A program made the translations under genes and the position numbers. From DATDVT01 sp035289905 (lineage in GTDB: Archaea; Nanobdellota; Nanobdellia; SCGC-AAA011-G17; GW2011-AR18): 46,449 nucleotides of DNA. Under the pieces are notes generated by a model. It was given only the letters and a program-made list of their open reading frames with translations. It made no database searches and was not told the DNA's origin. Positions 8,283 through 14,161 of this stretch are shown here, piece after piece. Location: NCBI GenBank assembly GCA_035289905.1, contig DATDVT010000004.1, positions 1 to 46,449 of the forward strand, given 5' to 3'. Position 1 is the first letter of the stretch. The number at the start of each line of letters is the position of its first letter.

Positions 8283-8680
8283 TCATAAACTAAATAATTC
8301 TTTTTCAGTAAACCATAAAGCAAGCTCAGCCTCTTCAGAGATTCTAGAAGCATGAATTAAATTCTTAATAGCTATTCCTTTCTTATCAGCATACCAGTAA
8401 GTAATATGCGCATAATTGTTCCAGGTAAAGCAGAACAAGGTTCTGTACCCCAACAATCTTACGAATGTTAGCTACAGCATCAACACCGTTACTACAACTA
8501 GAGTTGAAATGATAAATTCTTCCAAAGGTTAATAAAACTTTTTAAAAATGTTTTTTACCAAAATCCATGTCAACTTGAACTAATTTCATTCCTCTTTGTT
8601 CAAATCTCTTAATAATTTCACCCTATCAAACCCCTCTCAACACCACCAGATTTAATAAGAACAAGACTTCGTTCAATGAG
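8283..8680 (-). pseudogene. ndk: Decayed nucleoside diphosphate kinase gene
   Basis: Fragments of NDK are readable on the minus strand in three frames. The start is IERSLVLIKSGG then RGLIG, continuing after a +1 shift at 8621-8623 as EIIKRFEQRGMKLVQVDMDFG. A stop at 8542-8544 follows. Then come EFIIS...VVVTVL, and in another frame GVDAVANIRKIVG, then TEPCSALPGTI, then YAHITYWYADKKG and ISEEAELALWF to a natural end at 8283. The start codon is lost, KPDG has become KSGG, about 30 residues of the middle are deleted, and at least four frame changes occur. The catalytic His of NLIHAS survives. It sits directly after L24e, the classic archaeal position of ndk. So many lesions argue for real decay rather than one sequencing error. 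Confidence 0.88.
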
Positions 8681-8864
8681 TTTTCTTAGCTTCCCTTCCA
8701 TTTCTAAATTCCATAGTCCACTTTATATTTTTTGGTTTTCTTTTAAGCTTTAATAGGTTTTTTTCACATTTCTTTGAACAAAAATTAATAACTTTTCCAA
8801 TTTTATATACATATATTAAACCAGTACCTTTTTCTATTTCCTGGCCACAAAATGTGCATTTCAT
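8673..8864 (-). CDS. rpl24e: 50S ribosomal protein L24e
   Basis: This 63-residue protein has the L24e zinc-finger layout: MKCTFCGQEIEKGTG, then FCSKKCEKN, giving the four Cys of a zinc site, followed by the basic stretch with PKNIKWT. The start overlaps the S28e stop by four bases (8861-8864), a typical coupled junction. Its stop at 8673-8675 overlaps the lost start region of the ndk remnant, showing that ndk was once the next gene of the operon. Confidence 0.96.
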   Translation of the reverse strand: MKCTFCGQEIEKGTGLIYVYKIGKVINFCSKKCEKNLLKLKRKPKNIKWTMEFRNGREAKKTH

Positions 8865-9121
8865 TTTCTTCCTTGGGATAATTTTCTTGCTTCAATCTCG
8901 GTTTCTCTTAACATTAAAATATCTCCAATTCTTACAGGGCCCTTTACATTTCTTCTAAGAATTCTTTTAACATCTCTTCCTTCTAAAATTTTACATCTCA
9001 CTTGAATTACTTCTCCCCTATTTCCTGTTCTTCCAATTAGCTCTTCTACTCTAGCAGGAACTGCTAAAACAAAAAGAGTAGATTCTTTCTTTCCAGATAT
9101 TTCTTTTTTAGGAATAGACAT
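8861..9121 (-). CDS. rps28e: 30S ribosomal protein S28e
   Basis: Signature segments of S28e are present: VPARVEELIGRTGNRGEV, then KGPVRIGDILMLRETEIEARKL. I chose the ATG at 9121 (86 residues) rather than a GTG nine bases upstream, because the ATG follows the L7Ae stop by one base and gives the usual N-terminus. It is the middle gene of L7Ae-S28e-L24e, overlapping L24e by four bases. Confidence 0.96.
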   Translation of the reverse strand: MSIPKKEISGKKESTLFVLAVPARVEELIGRTGNRGEVIQVRCKILEGRDVKRILRRNVKGPVRIGDILMLRETEIEARKLSQGRK

Positions 9122-9122
9122 T

Positions 9123-9476
9123 TTAATCACCCTTCATAGCATCATTTATTTCTTTAATTAACTGTTTGGCCTCACCATCTTGGATAATTGCAACAGCACT
9201 TGTACCAATAGGTAAACCAGCTGCAGCACCCAAATCTTCCTTACTAGGGACAACAACTAGGCTGACATTCTTTTCAGAACATAATACTGGTAGATGCATT
9301 AAAATCTCCTTAGGATTAATATTCTTTGCAACTACAACTAATTTTACTTGATCTCTCTCTAAAGATTTAGTAACTTCATTAACTCCTTTTTTTAATTTTC
9401 CAGTCTTTTTAGCTAATTCAATTGCTTCATAAGCTTTTTCTATAATTTCCTTTGGCAATTCAGCATCTAAATTCAT
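9123..9476 (-). CDS. rpl7ae: 50S ribosomal protein L7Ae
   Basis: This 117-residue protein binds K-turn RNA in the ribosome, and in archaea also in C/D and H/ACA guide RNPs and RNase P. Visible signatures are KKGVNEVTKSLERDQVKLVVVAKNI (split here as KKGVNEVTKSLERD and KLVVVAKN), the LPVLCSEKN region, and AAGLPIGTSAVAI. A strong ribosome binding site GGAGGT lies just upstream of the ATG (complement of 9481-9486), and a TATA box at about 9525-9534 gives a short leader. It is the first gene of the operon. Confidence 0.97.
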   Translation of the reverse strand: MNLDAELPKEIIEKAYEAIELAKKTGKLKKGVNEVTKSLERDQVKLVVVAKNINPKEILMHLPVLCSEKNVSLVVVPSKEDLGAAAGLPIGTSAVAIIQDGEAKQLIKEINDAMKGD

Positions 9477-9524
9477 TTTGACCTCCTAACCAATCATAGG
9501 TACTAATAAAAAAGAAATAAAAGG

Positions 9525-9534
9525 ATATATAAAA
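9525..9534 (-). promoter_or_regulatory. TATA box for the L7Ae operon
   Basis: TTTTATATAT on the minus strand lies about 50 bases before the L7Ae ATG. Allowing about 25 bases to the transcription start leaves a leader of some 20-25 bases that includes GGAGGT. This is one of the few genes here with an obvious leader; many others have TATA about 25 bases before the ATG and look leaderless. Confidence 0.5.
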
Positions 9535-9684
9535 TTAACGTTTCTTTTTTTTAATTAAAATTTGTAGTTCTAACCTTTTTATAATTCTTTCTACAGAGTA
9601 AATTTTTCTTAAACTGTATACTACCCCTAATATACAACCTAAAATTACATATAGTAATATTCTAATTTCTAAGTCAGAGACCAT
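9535..9684 (-). CDS. Small single-helix membrane protein, 49 residues
   Basis: The frame starts at ATG 9684 and has a ribosome-binding-like GAGGTGAT just upstream. The sequence begins MVSDLEIRILLYVILG, with one membrane helix at residues about 7-25. A basic cytosolic tail follows (SLRKIYSVERIIKRLE) and the end is KKKKR. It lies upstream of the L7Ae operon in the same direction and stops at the L7Ae TATA box. It has no recognised family. The ribosome binding site and typical topology make it a believable gene. Confidence 0.5.
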   Translation of the reverse strand: MVSDLEIRILLYVILGCILGVVYSLRKIYSVERIIKRLELQILIKKKKR

Positions 9685-9775
9685 ACTATCACCTCTATAT
9701 TCTATTTATATGTTTTCTTTATAAAGATTCTCTTTTAGAACAAATTTTATATAGTTGCTTTCTAAAGAAGAAAAT

Positions 9776-11119
9776 ATGAAGAAAATGTTAATATTTTTTA
9801 TAATATTTTTCTCAAATTTAGTATTTGCTGCAAATATTGATATTGAGTATGAAACGATTAAAGGAGATCTTTTATTAGGAGAACAACCAATATATATTTT
9901 ACATTTTCAAAATAAGGAAGATATCTCTTATATGATTTCACTTAAATCAATAGATCTAAATTGGATATTAAAACAAGAGGGAGAATTATATTTATTAGAA
10001 AAAGAAACTTTACTTGATATTCCAATAAGTTATGAACAATTAGGAGAAATTCAACGAAAAGAGCAGGGAATTAATTTAATAATTGAAGTTGGAGATAATA
10101 GATATGAAAAAATTTTACCAGTAAATCCAATTGATTATTCAAAAATTGTTAAATTAGAATTTTTTTCATTACCAACTTTGGATCCTAAAAAAACAACAAA
10201 TATAGGTATAAAAGTAATTAATCCGTATGATGTAGATTTAAAAGATGTTAAACTTACTATAGAAAATAAGGATTTATTTAAACTTGAACAAACATTTGAT
10301 CTCTCTAAAAAAGAAGAAAAATTAGTTGAATTTCCTATAATAATAGAACCAAAAACTTTAGAAGGTTCTTATCCAGCTATGATTTTTGTCAATTATAATA
10401 ATGAAATACAAATTAGTCAAGACTTTTCAATAAGTATTCAAGAATATCAAGATCTTAAAAACAAACCAAATACAGAAAAATCATTTTTAAAAACAGTAAA
10501 GACAATAGAATATATTAATAATGGTAATAATATTTTGAATGAAAAACATGTAGAGACTTTGTCTTATATTGCTTCTAAATTTACAAAATTTGAACCTGCT
10601 CCAAATCAATATGAAAACGGTATAGCAACATGGAATATTGAACTTAAACCCGGGGATTTATTTAATATTCAATATACAACAAGCTATAGATTATCATTAC
10701 TTATTCTAATTATTTTAATACTCCTTGCATATAGTATTTATTATTTTACATATAAACCCATAAGATTTAGCAAAGCAATTATAAGCCTAAAAGGCGGTCA
10801 AGATCATTATAAAAAATTAAAAGTAAAATTAAAAATTAAAAATATTTCAAACAAAAATCTAGATGATATTACAATCTCTGATAAGATTCCAGGAACAACA
10901 AAAATACCTTATATAGAAAAAGGTCCCCACCCAAGACATACAGGCATAGGTACAAATAGCATTACTTTAAGCTGGGCTTTACAGCTTAGAAAGGGAGAAG
11001 CAACAACAATAATTTATAATATAGATGAAAATATTAATATTTCTAAAGCAAGATTAATTTTTAGCCCAGCAAGAGCAAAATGTACATATAAAAATAGACA
11101 ATATAGTACCAAATCTTAG
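9776..11119 (+). CDS. Secreted, membrane-anchored beta-domain protein
   Basis: From ATG 9776 the product is 447 residues. I preferred this start to an in-frame upstream codon because TTTATATAG at about 9747-9755 sits 25 bases before it and the resulting N-terminus is a clean signal peptide (KKMLIFFIIFFSNLVFA). The exported part looks like tandem Ig-like/CARDB-type beta domains (KVINPYDVDLKDVKLTIENKD resembles such repeats; given here in part). One membrane helix lies near 307-327 (LSLLILIILILLAYSIYYF). A second beta domain with DDITISDKIPGT follows it. It is probably a cell-surface or envelope protein; the specific role is unknown. Confidence 0.7.
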   Translation: MKKMLIFFIIFFSNLVFAANIDIEYETIKGDLLLGEQPIYILHFQNKEDISYMISLKSIDLNWILKQEGELYLLEKETLLDIPISYEQLGEIQRKEQGINLIIEVGDNRYEKILPVNPIDYSKIVKLEFFSLPTLDPKKTTNIGIKVINPYDVDLKDVKLTIENKDLFKLEQTFDLSKKEEKLVEFPIIIEPKTLEGSYPAMIFVNYNNEIQISQDFSISIQEYQDLKNKPNTEKSFLKTVKTIEYINNGNNILNEKHVETLSYIASKFTKFEPAPNQYENGIATWNIELKPGDLFNIQYTTSYRLSLLILIILILLAYSIYYFTYKPIRFSKAIISLKGGQDHYKKLKVKLKIKNISNKNLDDITISDKIPGTTKIPYIEKGPHPRHTGIGTNSITLSWALQLRKGEATTIIYNIDENINISKARLIFSPARAKCTYKNRQYSTKS

Positions 11120-11631
11120 AAATTAAATAGAATATATTTTACCTTTTTAGATTTAAAAATAATAAACCAAAAAATACCTAATATATATCCTGCAACAACA
11201 TCACTAAACCAATGTACTTGTAGATAAATTCTAGAAAAACCAATTAAAAAAATTATTAACGCACAACTAAAAATAAAACTAATTCTTAAAATTTTATTTT
11301 TAATATTATCTTTAAAGAAATAAATAATTAAAGAAAAAAAGATAATGTTCATTGTTGCATGGCCACTCGGAAAACTATATCCCACTTCAATATTATTATC
11401 TGGTCTTACCCTATGAAATATTTCTTTTAAAAGAATAAAAGATATAAAACCACAAGTCATTGTAGCAAAAAAAATAAATGCATTTTTCTTTTTATATAAT
11501 AAATATAAAAAAACAATTAAACTTAATGGTAATAATATATATTCACTACCAATAAAACTGAATATACTCATAAATAAGTTTAAATAATTATTAGAATAAT
11601 TATTAAAAAAGGAATTTATTAACTGGTCCAT
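11116..11631 (-). CDS. PAP2-family membrane phosphatase
   Basis: This 171-residue integral membrane protein carries the three phosphatidic-acid-phosphatase motifs: KEIFHRVRP (69-77), PSGH (88-91) and SRIYLQVHWFSD (133-144), so the catalytic Arg, His and His/Asp residues are present. About six helices surround them. It is expected to remove phosphate from a lipid or polyprenyl phosphate on the outer face of the membrane, for instance recycling a lipid carrier for glycosylation. It converges with the preceding gene, overlapping it by four bases. Confidence 0.9.
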   Translation of the reverse strand: MDQLINSFFNNYSNNYLNLFMSIFSFIGSEYILLPLSLIVFLYLLYKKKNAFIFFATMTCGFISFILLKEIFHRVRPDNNIEVGYSFPSGHATMNIIFFSLIIYFFKDNIKNKILRISFIFSCALIIFLIGFSRIYLQVHWFSDVVAGYILGIFWFIIFKSKKVKYILFNF

Positions 11632-11656
11632 AACTAAGTAACTAATTTACTCTTTT

Positions 11657-11836
11657 TTAATGTTGTTCTTCTTTCATTAGTTTTTCTTCTAATTGATCTA
11701 ATTTTTTTTCATACTCCTCTTTAGTAAAAATTCCCTTATCAATCAAAATATCAATCAAACCATTTAAACAAAAATTATTTTCTAGAATTATTTCTTCTTG
11801 ATTGAATTCTTCGCTATGATTACATTCTTTTTCCAT
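11657..11836 (-). CDS. Small acidic hypothetical protein, 59 residues
   Basis: The frame from ATG 11836 to TAA 11657 is preceded by a perfect GGAGG about eight bases upstream. The protein begins MEKECNHSEEF and is acidic. It ends in a helical, charged segment (LIDKGIFTKEEYEKKLDQLE) of the kind found in short-chain linker or coiled-coil modules. It contains two Cys. No function is suggested. It is probably cotranscribed with the PAP2 gene 25 bases downstream. Confidence 0.6.
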   Translation of the reverse strand: MEKECNHSEEFNQEEIILENNFCLNGLIDILIDKGIFTKEEYEKKLDQLEEKLMKEEQH

Positions 11837-11897
11837 TTTTAAACCTCCAAGATATTTTAGTTATTCTAAGAGGTTTATTAAATTATCTAAAGAATAA

Positions 11898-11905
11898 TTT
11901 TAAAT
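11898..11905 (+). promoter_or_regulatory. TATA box for tRNA-Tyr
   Basis: TTTAAATA lies 25-32 bases before the first base of tRNA-Tyr, the normal archaeal spacing. Confidence 0.55.
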
Positions 11906-11929
11906 AGCTCTTTATTTCTCTTTTTATAA

Positions 11930-12057
11930 CCTCGCTTAGCTCAATCGGTTAGAGCGCACGGCTGTAGATAAAATCACTGCCAGATTAAGCACTAGCTATA
12001 AATGAAGAGCAGATAGCCAAAACCGTGAGGTTCCTGGTTCAAGTCCAGGAGCGGGGA
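11930..12057 (+). tRNA. tRNA-Tyr (GTA), with intron
   Basis: The acceptor stem is CCTCGCT/AGCGGGG with discriminator A. The C1-G72 pair is the archaeal tRNA-Tyr identity feature. D stem GCTC/GAGC, anticodon stem CACGG/CCGTG, T arm CCTGG-TTCAAGT-CCAGG. The anticodon GTA is at 11964-11966. No CCA is encoded. The gene is 128 bases; removing about 54 bases between positions 37 and 38 leaves 74. A T-run follows at 12060-12065. Confidence 0.9.
11968..12021 (+). other. tRNA-Tyr intron, boundaries approximate
   Basis: About 54 bases interrupt the anticodon loop between positions 37 and 38. The central helix CTGT (11962-11965) can pair with ATAG (12013-12016), but then the 3' bulge is six bases (CCAAAA) rather than three. 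CTGT also pairs with GCAG at 12009-12012. The fold is therefore a relaxed BHB and the exact cut sites are uncertain by a base or so. Confidence 0.6.
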
Positions 12058-12217
12058 TATTTTTTACACAAAAACAAAGGTAACAAAAAACATAACATTT
12101 ATAAATGAGAACATTTCCCAAATGATTGGAGACTCTTCTAAAGATGACAACAGAAATCCCTATCGCATTAATTTTACCACAGTTTTTTAATAAAATATGG
12201 TCATTAGAGGGTCTTAT
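12058..12217. other. Spacer between tRNA-Tyr and tRNA-Asp
   Basis: There is no supported gene here. A TATA-like TTTATAAAT near 12100 is followed by a short stretch that only loosely resembles C/D-box sRNA boxes (ATGATTG, AGATGAC) without a D box. An A/T-rich segment at 12183-12197 is placed to be the tRNA-Asp promoter. Confidence 0.4.
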
Positions 12218-12317
12218 GCCCTGATAGTGTAGTCCGGTCTAGCACGAAGCCCTGTCGAGGCTTCAACCCGGGTTCAAAAGGCTGGTAAAACCAAGTTTGA
12301 AAGTCCCGGTCAGGGCG
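12218..12317 (+). tRNA. tRNA-Asp (GTC), with T-loop intron
   Basis: The acceptor stem is GCCCTGA/TCAGGGC, discriminator G. D stem GTGT/GCAC, anticodon arm AAGCC-CTGTCGA-GGCTT with anticodon GTC at 12254-12256, T stem CCGGG/CCCGG. Removing a 25-base intron restores a standard seven-base T loop TTCAAAT and a 75-base mature tRNA. It is followed after three bases by tRNA-Lys, so the two are cotranscribed. Confidence 0.95.
12279..12303 (+). other. BHB intron in the T loop of tRNA-Asp (59/60)
   Basis: The fold is textbook. The outer helix is the T stem CCGGG/CCCGG. The central 4-bp helix is TTCA (12273-12276) with TGAA (12298-12301). The 5' bulge is AA|A and the 3' bulge AG|T. An inner stem can form from GGCT and TGGT with AAGTT and ACCA. 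Cutting after the second bulge base gives TTCAAA|T. Confidence 0.9.
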
Positions 12318-12320
12318 TTT

Positions 12321-12426
12321 GGGCCGGTAGCTCAGCTTGGTAGAGCACCTGACTTTTAATCAGGTGGTCGCGTGTTCAAAACATCATGTTGGTCTTACAA
12401 CTGGTGGGTGTGTCACGTCCGGCCCG
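12321..12426 (+). tRNA. tRNA-Lys (TTT), with T-loop intron
   Basis: The acceptor stem is GGGCCGG/CCGGCCC, discriminator G. D stem GCTC/GAGC, anticodon arm CCTGA-CTTTTAA-TCAGG with anticodon TTT at 12355-12357. T stem GCGTG/CACGT has one G-T pair. Removing about 32 bases from the T loop restores TTCAAAT and a 74-base tRNA. It ends 17 bases before the rpoH start codon. Confidence 0.93.
12381..12412 (+). other. Intron in the T loop of tRNA-Lys, boundary approximate
   Basis: By analogy with the neighbouring tRNA-Asp, the cut is placed after TTCAAA and before the last T of the loop. An inner hairpin forms from CATCA-T-GTTG with CAAC-TGGTG. The central helix is weak: TTCA pairs with TGGG only with G-T pairs and leaves a five-base 3' bulge. 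An alternative cut one base earlier would give TTCAAGT. Confidence 0.7.
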
Positions 12427-12443
12427 ATAAATAAACTAAAAAA

Positions 12444-12686
12444 ATGATAGATTTTGACATAACACAACATAGACTTGTACCAAAACATATCAAACTATCA
12501 GAAGAAGAAAAACAAAAATTACTTAAAGATTATAATATAAACTTATCAAAGTTAGCTTTTATAAGGTCTAGTGATCCTGCTCTCAAAAATATACCAGATA
12601 TTAAATATAATGATGTAATTAAAATAGAAAGAAAAAGTCCAACTGCTAAACAAACTACATTCTATAGGGTGGTAGTTAATGGTTGA
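12444..12686 (+). CDS. rpoH: RNA polymerase subunit H (Rpb5-like)
   Basis: This 80-residue archaeal RpoH corresponds to the C-terminal domain of Rpb5. Signatures: HRLVPKH near the start, LPKI-equivalent AFIRSSDPALK, and KYNDVIKIERKSPTA. It opens the RNA polymerase operon and overlaps rpoB'' by eight bases. Only 17 bases separate it from tRNA-Lys and no separate TATA box is visible there, so the operon may share the upstream tRNA promoter or have one inside the tRNA gene. Confidence 0.96.
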   Translation: MIDFDITQHRLVPKHIKLSEEEKQKLLKDYNINLSKLAFIRSSDPALKNIPDIKYNDVIKIERKSPTAKQTTFYRVVVNG

Positions 12687-14160
12687 AGGTTATCAAGCAT
12701 TAATTGAAGCACATTTTGAAGAAAATCCCTTTGGAAGCGCTAATTTAAAAAGTTTTAATACATTTTTAGAAAAAAGTATGCAAAAATTGATAGATGAAAT
12801 CGGAGATATAATTCCTACAATAATTCCACAAGAAGTAGAAAGTTTTATAATAAAACTCAAAAAAATTTGGGTTGAAAAACCATCTATCATTGAAGCAGAT
12901 GGTAGCAAAAGAGAGGTTTATCCATATGAGACTAGATTAAGGGGTTTAACATATTCAGCACCAATCTATCTAGAAGTAAGTGCATATATTGATGATATTC
13001 AAAGGGAAAATTTTACATGTTTAGTAGGTAAACTACCAATAATGGTAAAGTCTAAACATTGTCATCTTTATAATTTAAAAAAAGAAGAATTAATCCAAAA
13101 GGGAGAAGACCCATATGATCCAGGTGGATATTTTATAATTAATGGGAATGAAAGAGTTCTTATAACTGTAGAGGATTTAGCATCTAATAAATTATTTATT
13201 GAAGAAAAAAAGGGTGAAGAAATTAGTGGAAGACTATTTTCAGAAATGGGTAGTTATAGAATTCCACATAATATAGAATTGATGAAAGATGGAATAATTT
13301 ATATCTCTTTTACACGATTTAATAAAATACCTATAATAACTGCCCTAAAAGCATTAGGTTTAACTAAAGAGCAAGATATAATGAAAGAAATAGTGTCTGA
13401 AGAATTTAATGATATAATGTTTATAAATTTTTATGAAAGTGCAGAAATAAAAACTCAAGATGATGCTTTGGAATATCTTGGCAGAAAAATGGGAGTAACC
13501 CAACCAAGAGAAATAAAAATAGAAAAATGTAATGAACAAATTGATAGATACTTTTTGCCACATTTAGGCTTAGAACCAAAAGATAGATTATGTAAAGCAT
13601 ATAACTTATGTAAGATATTAAAAAGATTTTTAAAAATGGTTTTACAACAAAATAGAGAAGATTATCCAGATAAAGACCATTATATGAATAAAAGATTAAA
13701 ATTGAGTGGGGATCTTCTTGAAGATTTAGTTAGATCAAACTTAAGATCTTTGGTCCAGGATATATTATATAATTTTCAAAGGTTAGTTAAAAGAGGTAAG
13801 TTTCAATCTATTAAAATAATTATAAGGGATGAACTTCTTACATCTAATTTAAAAAGTTCATTAGCAACTGGGTCTTGGACTGGTGGAAGAAAAGGTATAA
13901 GTCAAAATATTGATAGGACTAATGCTATTGCATCAAATTCACATCTACAGAGGGTAGTTAGTCTTTTAACATCTACTCAAGAAAATTTTAATGCAAGGGC
14001 ACTTCATTCAACACATTGGGGTAGACTTTGTCCAATAGAGACTCCAGAAGGTACACCAATAGGTCTAAGAAAAAATATGGCTTTGTTAAGTGATGTAACA
14101 ACTGGAGATCTAGATGAAATAACCCTAAAAAAACAATTAGAGGAACTTGGAGTTAAATAA
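12679..14160 (+). CDS. rpoB2: RNA polymerase subunit B'' (N-terminal half of B)
   Basis: These 493 residues form the amino half of the second largest RNA polymerase subunit (Rpb2-like): protrusion, lobe and the start of the fork. Visible conserved segments are VKSKHCHLY, DPGGYFIINGNERVLI, and near the end HWGRLCPIETPEGTPIGLR, which is the fork-loop region. The split between B'' and B' at this point is the same as in methanogens and halophiles and is natural. Its stop is one base before the rpoB' start. Confidence 0.97.
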   Translation: MVEGYQALIEAHFEENPFGSANLKSFNTFLEKSMQKLIDEIGDIIPTIIPQEVESFIIKLKKIWVEKPSIIEADGSKREVYPYETRLRGLTYSAPIYLEVSAYIDDIQRENFTCLVGKLPIMVKSKHCHLYNLKKEELIQKGEDPYDPGGYFIINGNERVLITVEDLASNKLFIEEKKGEEISGRLFSEMGSYRIPHNIELMKDGIIYISFTRFNKIPIITALKALGLTKEQDIMKEIVSEEFNDIMFINFYESAEIKTQDDALEYLGRKMGVTQPREIKIEKCNEQIDRYFLPHLGLEPKDRLCKAYNLCKILKRFLKMVLQQNREDYPDKDHYMNKRLKLSGDLLEDLVRSNLRSLVQDILYNFQRLVKRGKFQSIKIIIRDELLTSNLKSSLATGSWTGGRKGISQNIDRTNAIASNSHLQRVVSLLTSTQENFNARALHSTHWGRLCPIETPEGTPIGLRKNMALLSDVTTGDLDEITLKKQLEELGVK

Positions 14161-14161
14161 G

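Noticed and set aside
8283..8680. ndk disruptions explained as small BHB introns
   Set aside because: They include single-base shifts, a missing middle segment and a lost start codon, none of which splicing could repair.
12100..12180. C/D-box guide RNA between tRNA-Tyr and tRNA-Asp
   Set aside because: Only loose matches to C and C' boxes and no D box; the signal is no better than chance in AT-rich DNA.
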